Part shown: piece by piece, positions 45,226 through 53,024 of the stretch
Layout of the letters: each line of letters opens with the position of its first letter
How positions within the stretch are numbered: position 1 is the stretch's first letter
From: Nostoc sp. TH1S01
GTDB taxonomy: Bacteria > Cyanobacteriota > Cyanobacteriia > Cyanobacteriales > Nostocaceae
Direction: 5' to 3'
Assembly (NCBI GenBank): GCA_018993265.1
Contig: JAGKSW010000010.1
Coordinates: forward strand, 1 to 64,000
DNA length: 64,000 nt
Position numbers and translations under genes: made by a program
Notes under the pieces: generated by a model
The model's database searches: none
Told to the model about the DNA's origin: nothing
Seen by the model: only the letters and a program-made list of their open reading frames with translations

Positions 45226-46623
45226 ATGTTAGAAGGTTCGATTTTACAACAGCTGGAAACCGCCCATCGCCATAGCACTAGACCAATTCGATTTGGAGTG
45301 TATTATAAAAATACCCTAGTTGCTTTGTGTCACGCTTTAGAAGACCATATTCTTGCTGATCAGGGTCAACCTCTTGTAATTACAGCTTTCCAGCGTGGTA
45401 AATGGTATTTACAAGAAGCAGAAAGATATGCAGACATAGCTAAGTGCAGTCGGGAAATAGCCATTATGGCTTCACCGGATGCAGGCTTTGCTGAACATCC
45501 TACCAGCCAATTAGCGAATGTAGACTTAGTAGCATTAGATTCAGCTGATCCGGTGGCGCAGGAATGGCATTTGATAATTCTGTCGCCTGGATACACAGCA
45601 ATGGTACTTTGTCAAGAGCTATCTGAGGCTGATTATGGTGCAGGTGGGCTACCAGGTTCTGATTTAGAACGGAAATTCTACGGGTTGTGGACATTTGAGC
45701 CCGAATTAGTGAAGGAAACAGCAGAACTTGCGATCGCTCATATTCAACAATACAACCCAGAACTAGCTGCAAAACTTACTGCTCATCAACAAGCAATCCA
45801 ATCTCGTCTGGCTACACCAGAAGAATTAAGTATAGTAGTCTCTCGTGTAGTAGATTACCTGCAAACTGGGCAAGATAACTTATCAATTCCCACAGCATTA
45901 CGCCAAAAAGCCTTAGACAGCAACTTGTTATCTAACGAAATCCAAGCATTTTTGCGGATGGCGCAGTTGATAGATTTGGCAGATATCAACAACCCAATGG
46001 CGGCTGCGGAAGTTGTCGCTCTTTGTGAAGCGATGGGACAATTATTAGAACTACCAGCTTGGCAAATCAAAAGATTGCGCTTGGCAGGTTTGTTACACCG
46101 CATAGATCCGCTACAAAAAGCCGAAAGCGTTCTGACTCCCGGAACATCTAGCAGTTACACAGAACAAGCTCCTAGCTGTCCCTTAACCTGTCCTTTAGTA
46201 CCAGGAGCGCAGGTATTGCGAACTATGCCCCGGCTCCGGGCTGTTGCTCAAATTATCACTCACCAAACTGAGTGGTGGGATGGTACAGGCGAACCAGCAG
46301 GTTTAGCTGGCGATGAAATTCCCTTAGAATCGAGAATTTTAGCTTTGGTTGCCGAATTTCAATGGCGAGTCAATCAAATTAAATCATCTAATCAAAGTCG
46401 AGAAGAAATATTTGCTCAAGCTTTAGAACAATGCCGAAAGCAACAATCAACCCGCTTTGACCCTAAACTAATAGATGCCCTAACTTTGTTGGTTATGGGT
46501 TTGCAACAAGGGCTAGACTTACCTGTCATGACAACCAAAGCCAGCAACGGTATGTGGTTACTTGATTCGCGCTGGGATAGCCATAGCAAGAGTAGTGAGG
46601 AGATTGGTAGTTACCCCCAATGA
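45226..46623 (+). CDS. DICT sensory domain plus HD-type phosphohydrolase-like protein
   Basis: The protein runs to 465 residues from ATG 45226. The earlier start at 45160 would translate a CCCTACTCCCTACTC repeat. Residues about 1-150 fit the DICT domain (STRPIRFGVYYKNTLVALCHALED, FYGLWTFEPELV), a sensor often linked to light or cyclic-di-GMP signalling. Residues about 280-420 resemble a degenerate HD/HD-GYP domain (LRLAGLLHRIDPL, THQTEWWDGTGEPAGL, EIPLESRILALVAEF), but the second HD pair is eroded. The stop overlaps the next start (ATGA). Confidence 0.8.
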   Translation: MLEGSILQQLETAHRHSTRPIRFGVYYKNTLVALCHALEDHILADQGQPLVITAFQRGKWYLQEAERYADIAKCSREIAIMASPDAGFAEHPTSQLANVDLVALDSADPVAQEWHLIILSPGYTAMVLCQELSEADYGAGGLPGSDLERKFYGLWTFEPELVKETAELAIAHIQQYNPELAAKLTAHQQAIQSRLATPEELSIVVSRVVDYLQTGQDNLSIPTALRQKALDSNLLSNEIQAFLRMAQLIDLADINNPMAAAEVVALCEAMGQLLELPAWQIKRLRLAGLLHRIDPLQKAESVLTPGTSSSYTEQAPSCPLTCPLVPGAQVLRTMPRLRAVAQIITHQTEWWDGTGEPAGLAGDEIPLESRILALVAEFQWRVNQIKSSNQSREEIFAQALEQCRKQQSTRFDPKLIDALTLLVMGLQQGLDLPVMTTKASNGMWLLDSRWDSHSKSSEEIGSYPQ

Positions 46624-47258
46624 ACATTGAAGCTATTAAATCAGGAACCCTTAAACAACTGCCAGGGGTAAATTTAGAAGACGAGGAACTCTGTAAACTC
46701 GATTTAAGCCGGATTAATTTTGCAGGTGCAACCCTTGTTGGCACTAATTTCAGTGGTTCCAAGCTGGAAGGTGGACATTTAGAAGGAGCCAATTTAATGG
46801 GGGCAAACCTGCAAGAAACTGACTTGCGGGCGAACTTGATGGGCGCAAACTTGATGCAAGCAGATTTAACCAGTGCTGACTTGCGCGGCAGTAATTTACG
46901 TGGTGCGAACTTGATGGGCGCAACCCTGAGTGATGTATCGTTAGCAGGTGCTTTTTTGAGTGGCGCGAATTTGATGAACGTCAACCTACAAGGCGTTGAT
47001 TTGCGCGGTGCTGACTTGCGTGGTGCTAACTTGAGTGGGGCAAATCTCAAGGGTGCAGACTTAAGCCGCGCTGATTTGCAAGGAACGCTGTTGAGTGAGG
47101 CAAATCTTGAAGAGGCTGATTTGCGGGGTGCAAATTTGGCGGGGGCAAATCTTACAGGTGCTAACTTGTTATGTGCAGAGTTAGAAGGGGCGAATTTAAG
47201 CGGAATTAAGTTAGATAAAGCTTGTTTAGTGGGGACTGTTGTTGAGAAGGGTTTGTAA
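46620..47258 (+). CDS. Pentapeptide-repeat protein
   Basis: This is a 212-residue protein. From about residue 25 it is nearly all A(D/N)LxG repeats, expected to fold as a right-handed quadrilateral beta-helix. The register slips once, at ETDLRANLMGANL. A short non-repeat head (IKSGTLKQLPGVNLEDEELC) and tail flank it. It starts inside the stop of the DICT gene, so the two are translationally coupled and probably act together. Antisense frames here are artefacts of the repeat. Confidence 0.93.
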   Translation: MNIEAIKSGTLKQLPGVNLEDEELCKLDLSRINFAGATLVGTNFSGSKLEGGHLEGANLMGANLQETDLRANLMGANLMQADLTSADLRGSNLRGANLMGATLSDVSLAGAFLSGANLMNVNLQGVDLRGADLRGANLSGANLKGADLSRADLQGTLLSEANLEEADLRGANLAGANLTGANLLCAELEGANLSGIKLDKACLVGTVVEKGL

Positions 47259-47401
47259 TTGCTAAAAGTTTGATTCTGAAGTTCTATAAGAATCCTTATA
47301 CTTTCCGTCTTGATTGTTCCAGCAGCTTTAGAGTAACTATTCAGGTTCGGTGAATTTTTGAGTAGGCTTCTATGGTCAACCCGTAATAACAGGAGCCTTT
47401 A

Positions 47402-47614
47402 ATGGAACCCCTAATCCTTTCGGTAAAGATTGTCTCTATTGACAGTTGGAGTAGCATCTACAGATTATATCTTTTAAATCTTGACAGAGTAGAAATAGAT
47501 ACAGCCACTATTAATGGAAATGGTGTTTACCCTAACGAATTTTTTCCTCGTTTCATGAATACCGCAATGTCATTTTACCCAAATGAATTGATTATTCTGG
47601 GGTTAGTGCGATAG
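47402..47614 (+). CDS. Small hypothetical protein with good ribosome site
   Basis: This is a 70-codon frame with AGGAG at 47391-47395, six bases before the ATG. The protein contains YPNE twice (GVYPNEFFPRF, SFYPNELIIL) and no recognised domain. It lies between the pentapeptide gene and parDE and is followed by a perfect 14-bp hairpin. The ribosome site favours expression, but the family is unknown. Confidence 0.35.
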   Translation: MEPLILSVKIVSIDSWSSIYRLYLLNLDRVEIDTATINGNGVYPNEFFPRFMNTAMSFYPNELIILGLVR

Positions 47615-47641
47615 CTCAGTAGATTCGTGGAATTAAGCAAT

Positions 47642-47674
47642 TCCTAAAATACCAAGATATTTGGTATTTTAGGA
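47642..47674. terminator. Perfect 14-bp hairpin
   Basis: TCCTAAAATACCAA (47642-47655) pairs exactly with TTGGTATTTTAGGA (47661-47674) around loop GATAT. It lies 28 bp after the small ORF and 121 bp before parD. It could terminate the small ORF or act as a regulatory site for the toxin-antitoxin operon. Confidence 0.6.
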
Positions 47675-47794
47675 GTTACTACCTCAAACCTACTACTTGA
47701 TTCGACCCAGATAATCTTGATTAAGGAGCGATGTCAACAATAATCCTTGCTTGCCGCTTACAATGGAGTTAATCCTGACTCTAAAAAAAATTCC

Positions 47795-48070
47795 ATGCAA
47801 ATCTTTTTGCCCCCAGAGGTAGAAGCTCTGCTACAACGCCAACTAAAGAGCGGTAAATATCATAATGTCGTTGACGTTATTGTTGCAGGAATAAAACTAC
47901 TAGAACAGCAAGAAGAAGACATATATCAAGGACGATTGGGAGAGCTTCAGATAGAAGCACGTATTGGATTGGAAGCGTCCCAAGAGGGTAAATTAGTTGA
48001 CGGCTCAACTGCAATGGCTCAAATCCTTGCCAATTTGCGATCACGCTACGATGTCTCAGACGAAGTATGA
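47795..48070 (+). CDS. ParD-type antitoxin
   Basis: This is a 91-residue protein from ATG 47795. MQIFLPPEVEALLQRQLKSGKYHNVVDVI is the ribbon-helix-helix start typical of ParD/CopG antitoxins. The C-terminal part (GSTAMAQILANLRSRYD) would wrap the toxin. An earlier non-ATG start at 47747 adds 16 unlikely residues. Its stop overlaps the toxin start (ATGA at 48067), the classic TA arrangement. It should repress its own operon. Confidence 0.85.
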   Translation: MQIFLPPEVEALLQRQLKSGKYHNVVDVIVAGIKLLEQQEEDIYQGRLGELQIEARIGLEASQEGKLVDGSTAMAQILANLRSRYDVSDEV

Positions 48071-48375
48071 CTCCACAATTTCGCCTCACCGAACCGGCGA
48101 TTCAGGATATCGAACAGATTGCAGATTATATTGCTAAAAAGTTTGGTTTAACTCAATCAGAGTTGTTCTTGAGTAAACTTGATGCTAAATTTAGCAAAAT
48201 TGCTCAGTTCCCAAAGTTAGGACGACAGCGTGATGAAATCTTACCTGGTATCCGTAGTCTTCCTATAGATAATTATCTTATCCTTTATATGCCCATAGGA
48301 AATGATGTCGAAATTTTCCGTGTGATTAGTGGTTATCGAGATTTATCATCACTATTTCACGATGATGATGATTGA
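48067..48375 (+). CDS. ParE/RelE-superfamily toxin
   Basis: This is a 102-residue protein. FRLTEPAIQDIEQIADYIAKKFG followed by FPKLGRQRDEILPGIRSLPI and VEIFRVISGYRDL matches the ParE toxin fold. ParE inhibits DNA gyrase in characterised members; RelE relatives cleave mRNA. The C-terminus ends in an acidic HDDDD run. It overlaps the antitoxin gene by four bases. Confidence 0.88.
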   Translation: MTPQFRLTEPAIQDIEQIADYIAKKFGLTQSELFLSKLDAKFSKIAQFPKLGRQRDEILPGIRSLPIDNYLILYMPIGNDVEIFRVISGYRDLSSLFHDDDD

Positions 48376-48415
48376 AATTTCTGGCGTTGCATAAATTCCC
48401 TCAATTACAGATGAA

Positions 48416-49246
48416 TTACCTGTGCGATCGCTTCCCTATCCTGCTCATCCAAACTGCCAAAATACTCATCAAAAATAACCCCATCACCCCCATCAAAGGA
48501 TTTTGATATACTCCCGTAACCCAATCAGGTACTACACCCGTATATTTAATTAATCCACCAACATTAATAATGTAGAAACCGCCAACTAAACCACCATGCA
48601 AACCAATTGGTAAACCTAAACGCCCTCTACGCCAACGCTTCGCCCATACCTGCGTTAAACCCAAAACTACTAAAGCTGGGAACTGCGGCAGAGTTTGGAT
48701 AATTGCCTCTAATGGTTTAATAAAATGCAAGGTAGCAAAGACAACAGCATCCGTCCATAGTGCAGCACGCTGGTTGTAGTCACGTTCTAATTCATCAAGC
48801 AACCAACCGCGAAATAATAACTCCTCGGCAAACCCAACGCCCAAGCCGACAATTACGCCTTCTATAACTATTTTTAATAAGAAAACTTTCGGTTGTTGCC
48901 ATACCAGCCAGCCTAAAAGACTTTCTATGCCAAAAAGTAGCCAAATATTAGTGAAACCTATAGCCAAGCCCCGCAGCAAATCTATCCTGTTGTGTGGTGT
49001 TGTGTCCAAGCCATAATGCTGCAATATCTGAGGTTGCTGGTAAACGTATTTACCCCATAGCTTCAACAAAATAATAAATTCTATGTATAGTAAAACCATT
49101 GTCACAATACTTACTAAATTAGCATCACGCACTAGTAAGTAAATTGGTACAGCAAAAGGCAACCATAAGCACAAAAGCATTAAAATAAAACAACCCAGCC
49201 GAATAGGGGCAGGGCGTTGAGCTAAACGGACAAGGTTATTTTTCAT
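48416..49246 (-). CDS. CPBP-family intramembrane metalloprotease (Abi/CAAX type)
   Basis: This is a 276-residue protein with about eight membrane helices. The CPBP motif 1 is EELLFRG, with Glu141, Glu142 and Arg146. Motif 2 is FATLHF, with His174. A third motif region (GLPIGLHGGLVGGFYIINVGG) carries the final His. Members cleave prenylated or membrane peptides or act in bacteriocin immunity. The role here is unknown. It converges on parE. Confidence 0.88.
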   Translation of the reverse strand: MKNNLVRLAQRPAPIRLGCFILMLLCLWLPFAVPIYLLVRDANLVSIVTMVLLYIEFIILLKLWGKYVYQQPQILQHYGLDTTPHNRIDLLRGLAIGFTNIWLLFGIESLLGWLVWQQPKVFLLKIVIEGVIVGLGVGFAEELLFRGWLLDELERDYNQRAALWTDAVVFATLHFIKPLEAIIQTLPQFPALVVLGLTQVWAKRWRRGRLGLPIGLHGGLVGGFYIINVGGLIKYTGVVPDWVTGVYQNPLMGVMGLFLMSILAVWMSRIGKRSHR

Positions 49247-49263
49247 ATTAAGTAGTTAAAATA

Positions 49264-49440
49264 CCAAGCTAGGCGATTAGAAATCGCACGCCAGTAAGGG
49301 AATCGGGAAACCCACCCAACGCACTGGCTTGGCTATACAAACAAAGTCCGTTTGCGCGGACTAATAAAAAATCTAGAGTTTTTAACCCACGCAGGTGGGT
49401 TTTGTCTGTGTAGCCGCGACTTCCAGTTGCAAAGGCTTCT
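49264..49440. repeat. GC-rich Nostoc intergenic repeat, second copy
   Basis: This holds GCGATTAGAAATCGCACGCC, GTCCGTTTGCGCGGACT (a hairpin), AACCCACGCAGGTGGGTTTT (a hairpin) and GTAGCCGCGACTTCCAGT. The theme resembles 41720-41900 (GCTATACAAACAAA is shared). Several small inverted repeats are stacked. No coding. Confidence 0.65.
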
Positions 49441-49476
49441 CAAACATCCTCTGGACAAATGGCCAATGACCAATAA

Positions 49477-49758
49477 CTATTCATCAGGTTCAATAGTGCT
49501 GGATAAACCGTGAGTTTTTAATGTTTCACAGTAAAATTCAGCGTGTTCTAGAGCGCAGGTAATAACTAAAGCTAACCCGTTTGTATGGGCTTCCATCATA
49601 ATGCTCACAGCTTGGGGCTGAGTGAGACTTGGTACTGTTGTTAATAATACCTGCACCACGTACTCCATAGAGTTGTAGTTGTCGTTATGGAGCAAAACGC
49701 GATACCGAGGGGCGAGCTTGCGGGATGTGGAACTCTTCTCAATGGTTTCGACAGACAC
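49477..49758 (-). CDS. clpS: ClpS adaptor protein
   Basis: This 93-residue protein delivers N-degron substrates to the ClpA/C-ClpP protease. YRVLLHNDNYNSMEYVVQVL holds the N-degron pocket Asn-Asp and Met, and VMMEAHTNG-like SIMMEAHTNGLALVITC plus EHAEFYCETLKTHGL complete the fold. The N-terminal tail is about 17 residues long. Cyanobacteria usually have two ClpS paralogues; I cannot tell which this is. Confidence 0.93.
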   Translation of the reverse strand: MSVETIEKSSTSRKLAPRYRVLLHNDNYNSMEYVVQVLLTTVPSLTQPQAVSIMMEAHTNGLALVITCALEHAEFYCETLKTHGLSSTIEPDE

Positions 49759-50009
49759 GGTTCTTTGCTCTTATTTCGATGATTTACTACAACGGAATGC
49801 CTATTGGCGATCGCTTAATAGCTTAACAGTTATTTACTTATTTTATAACATCTAATGCCAAAATCTTTCGCACGTAAGGTTTTATTGTTAAGGCTAAGTG
49901 TCGGCAGTATTACAGTGATGTATTAAATATAAGTTTTCTTAAAGCTAGCGCATTCGCAGAATTAAAATGAGAAAAGTTGCAAAATTATCTTTGCCACTGC
50001 CCTAGCTAC

Positions 50010-50366
50010 ATGATTATGAATACACACCCAGAATTTCAACCAGGACAAATTGTGTCTTTAGAGCATGGTGACAGGAATTTGTACGCGGAAGTAATTGAAG
50101 TTGTCGTATCTCGTCAGTTGTGTTGGGTGCGTCCTTTACTGCTGGCTAATCATACTCAAGAACCACCACTAATTACCGACTTGCGAGACGCGTCTGATTT
50201 GCTTTGGCCTATCCAATTATTTCGCCCTGCTTTAGATACTGAAATAATTACCCTGTTGAGTCAGGTTTTGGTTAAAGAACCAAAAGGCGAGCCAGACTTG
50301 GCTGCTAAACAGCAACTCCATCAATTTATTCAGCAGATGTGGCAAAGTCAAAAGTCTGAATTATGA
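50010..50366 (+). CDS. Conserved cyanobacterial protein, unknown
   Basis: This is a 118-residue protein from ATG 50010; ATG 50016 is equally possible, and TTG 49977 would add 11. The N-terminal part (FQPGQIVSLEHGDRNLYAEV) looks like a small SH3-like barrel. The C-terminal helix (LAAKQQLHQFIQQMWQSQ) ends in Gln-rich text. No family name is recalled. It is divergent from clpS by about 250 bp. Confidence 0.65.
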   Translation: MIMNTHPEFQPGQIVSLEHGDRNLYAEVIEVVVSRQLCWVRPLLLANHTQEPPLITDLRDASDLLWPIQLFRPALDTEIITLLSQVLVKEPKGEPDLAAKQQLHQFIQQMWQSQKSEL

Positions 50367-50524
50367 AGTATGAAATTTGATAGTTCTGTGTTCAATAATT
50401 TTAGGAGGGTTTACCTCACGCAGAGGCGCAAAGGCGCAGAGAGGTTGATGAGTGAGTTTGAATCTTATCCTAGTTATTCAGCAACACCCATATTTCATAC
50501 TTCATACTTCAAACTTCATACTTC

Positions 50525-51697
50525 TTAAAAGTAGTGAATACCAGCATCTTTCATTCGTCCAATTGCTGCTAGCATTCGTTCCTCAGAAATAGTTAAAGCA
50601 ATGCGGAAGAAGCCTTCACCAGATGCACCGTAACCACTACCCGGAGCTACCATAATGCCGCATTTGTCAAGCAATAAATTTACAAATTCCGCAGAAGTAT
50701 AGCCATTAGGAACAGGAACCCAAACATAAAGGGTAGCTTTTGGTGGCTGAATCGGCCAACCTAAAGATTGCAAACCTTTAACAATGGTGTCGCGGCGATT
50801 TTGATACACAGACATCAAAGTTTGTAGTTCTGCGTCTGAAGTATTGTAAGCTGCGATCGCAGCTTTTTGAATTGCTTTAAATACTCCAGAATCAACGTTC
50901 GTTTTAACCTGTCTTAAACCTTGAATTCCCAGCGCATTACCCACTACAAAACCAACTCGCCAGCCTGTCATATTGTAAGACTTAGACAAACTGTGAAATT
51001 CAATAGCTATATCCTTTGCACCAGGAACTTGCAACACACTCGGTGGTTTGTAGCCATCATAAGCCATTTCCGAGTAGGCGTTGTCATGACATAGCAAAAT
51101 ATTATAATGCTTACAAAAATCTACTAATTCTGCAAAAAATTCTAGCGTTCCCACTCCCCCAGTCGGGTTATTTGGGTAATTAATCCACAAAAGCTTGGCT
51201 TTTCGGGCAACTTCTTCGGGAACTAGACTTAAATCTGGTAAAAACTGGTTTTCTGCCTTCAGTGGCATAGTGAACGGCTCACCATCAGCAAAAATTGTGG
51301 AAGTCCGATACACAGGATACCCAGGATCAGGGATGAGTGTATAATCTCCTGCCTCCACAAAAGCTAAAAAAGTATTATGGATTGCTTCTTTAGAACCAAT
51401 AGATGCTACAACCTCAGTATCGGGGTTTAACCAAGTTACCCCAAACCGACGTTCCATCCACTTAGCAGCCGCTTGACGAAATTCTTGCATACCTTCGTAA
51501 GGCGGATAGTTGTGGGTAGTAGCGTCATCAATTGCCTTATGCATTACCTGGAGAATGTGGGCAGGAGTCGGTTTATCGGGGTCGCCTATTGCCATATTAA
51601 TGATGTCAACTCCCTCAGCGACGAGCTTCTCTCGTTTACGGTTAATCTCAGCAAACAGGTAGGGAGGAATTTTTTCTAGGCGTTTAGCGAAATGCAT
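50525..51697 (-). CDS. Class I aminotransferase, LL-diaminopimelate aminotransferase type
   Basis: This is a 390-residue PLP enzyme of fold type I. The PLP lysine is Lys239 (SLSKSYNMTGWR), and NYPNNPTG (173-180) holds the conserved Asn. The N-terminal INMAIGDPDKPTP and LIPDPGYPVY fit the aspartate/LL-DAP aminotransferase group (DapL2 type). It could make LL-diaminopimelate for lysine and peptidoglycan, or another amino acid. Cyanobacteria also carry the longer DapL, so the substrate is uncertain. Confidence 0.85.
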   Translation of the reverse strand: MHFAKRLEKIPPYLFAEINRKREKLVAEGVDIINMAIGDPDKPTPAHILQVMHKAIDDATTHNYPPYEGMQEFRQAAAKWMERRFGVTWLNPDTEVVASIGSKEAIHNTFLAFVEAGDYTLIPDPGYPVYRTSTIFADGEPFTMPLKAENQFLPDLSLVPEEVARKAKLLWINYPNNPTGGVGTLEFFAELVDFCKHYNILLCHDNAYSEMAYDGYKPPSVLQVPGAKDIAIEFHSLSKSYNMTGWRVGFVVGNALGIQGLRQVKTNVDSGVFKAIQKAAIAAYNTSDAELQTLMSVYQNRRDTIVKGLQSLGWPIQPPKATLYVWVPVPNGYTSAEFVNLLLDKCGIMVAPGSGYGASGEGFFRIALTISEERMLAAIGRMKDAGIHYF

Positions 51698-51887
51698 GGC
51701 GACTTACTATTAATGCAAACATTAATGCTGACTAGCACAGTTTACGCCACACCAGGTAACTAAACATTAAATATCACAGAAAAACTCAGAGGCTAGAGGT
51801 CAGGAATTAGAGATTAGAGAAGTTGTACCTCATATAGTTACGAACTGCCATCACTATTGACTAATGAAAAATGACCAATAACTAAAA

Positions 51888-52091
51888 TTAATATCCCCAG
51901 CTAGGAACCAACTTCACTCTGCCAGCGTCCATTTCTGCCATTAGTAATTCCAAAGCTTCGTAGTCCACATCAGAGATATAACCCATCTGAGTTAATTCAG
52001 AATTTATTTCATTTTCTATCTCTGGAGTTAATTTTTTAATATCAAGAGCTTTTTCTACCAGTTGACGAATAGCGTACTTACTCGTTCTCAT
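51888..52091 (-). CDS. Small conserved cyanobacterial protein
   Basis: This 67-residue protein, YAIRQLVEKALDIKKLTPEI through YEALELLMAEMDAGRVKLVPS, is helical and acidic. Proteins with this pattern (LLMAEMDAGRV near the end) occur in several copies in Nostoc and have no known role. A CRP-like box lies about 80-95 bp upstream of its start. Confidence 0.7.
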   Translation of the reverse strand: MRTSKYAIRQLVEKALDIKKLTPEIENEINSELTQMGYISDVDYEALELLMAEMDAGRVKLVPSWGY

Positions 52092-52147
52092 ATTTATTAA
52101 CCCATTTTAGGTAATACTAAATTATCAAGGATAGAACTAAGTATAAA

Positions 52148-52186
52148 TTGTGATCTAGATACTTGATTTTAGTGATTTAGATCACA
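52148..52186. promoter_or_regulatory. Candidate CRP-type binding site
   Basis: AGTGATTTAGATCACA (52171-52186) matches TGTGA-N6-TCACA at 9 of 10 fixed positions. A second half, TGTGATCTAGAT, sits at 52149-52160, and the two outer halves pair with one mismatch. It lies between two divergent genes, nearer to the small gene at 51888-52091. Cyanobacterial CRP-family proteins use this consensus. Chance is possible. Confidence 0.35.
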
Positions 52187-52549
52187 TTTATTTCGCTAAA
52201 TAATTTGCCTTTCACTCTATCTTTGTTTTTGTCTACGGCACTGATTTAATCTCATTATTAGCTATGACTGAAGAGGATTAAGTATTTACCAATTAAGCGT
52301 TTCCAGCAAAGTTACGGATGAGTAATTTATTTCGTGGCTGTCTATGTTGATTGTTTTAGAACCTATATTAAAAAAAAGTATATATGAACACATTTTACCT
52401 TGTATTTATGACAATCTTTAAAGATATACCCTTCAGTTATAAAGATTCAGCAAAGAGATGTAAGACGTATGGTCGATGTTTAAAAAAAGAGATTATGTTC
52501 AAATAAATCTCAGGTTAAAGATTTAATAACTCTAATTTAGGATGTCAAT
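52187..52549. other. 363-bp AT-rich gap upstream of STAS gene
   Basis: I see no gene, repeat or hairpin of note. The promoter of the STAS gene must be here. Confidence 0.4.
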
Positions 52550-52888
52550 ATGCAAGCAGTGCTGGAATGCCCAAAAATTGCAGTTATTCGTCCACAGGGT
52601 AAACTCAATGCCGCCAACGCATTGGAATTTGAACGAGATTTGACTACAGCATTAACAGCTAATGATGTCTCAATCTTGCTTGTGGATTTGGCAGCAGTAG
52701 AATCATTAGATAGTGCAGGCTTAATGGCGTTGGTGTCTGCGCTGAAACTGGCTCAAAACTTGGAACGGGGCTTAAGGTTATGTTCTGTGTCTCCAGCCCT
52801 GAAAATTATCTTTGAATTAACCCAACTTGATGGGGTATTTGAGTTTGAAGATAATGCTGATTTAATTTTTACCAATGTATTAATATAG
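52550..52888 (+). CDS. STAS-domain protein (anti-sigma factor antagonist-like)
   Basis: This is a 112-residue single STAS domain. ESLDSAGLMALVSALKLAQ is the switch region with the phosphorylatable serine (LDSAG). It is a second STAS protein in the window and differs clearly from that at 15717-16103. The partner kinase is unknown. It lies upstream of the TIGR03960 gene but separated by 136 bp. Confidence 0.87.
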   Translation: MQAVLECPKIAVIRPQGKLNAANALEFERDLTTALTANDVSILLVDLAAVESLDSAGLMALVSALKLAQNLERGLRLCSVSPALKIIFELTQLDGVFEFEDNADLIFTNVLI

Positions 52889-53024
52889 CATACAAGTTAT
52901 CTTTGTAGCAAAATTGTGTAAAGGATGTTTTCAGTTGCAAAGATAAAACTATGCTGAGACCAAATCAGTGCTAAGGTTGGAGGTGATTATCTCTAAATAA
53001 TAAAAGTAGCTAGAAGATAGCACA

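Noticed and set aside
46526-47050. 174-codon reverse-strand frame rich in Lys, Pro and Ala
   Set aside because: It lies antisense to the pentapeptide-repeat gene and its repetitive composition mirrors that gene.
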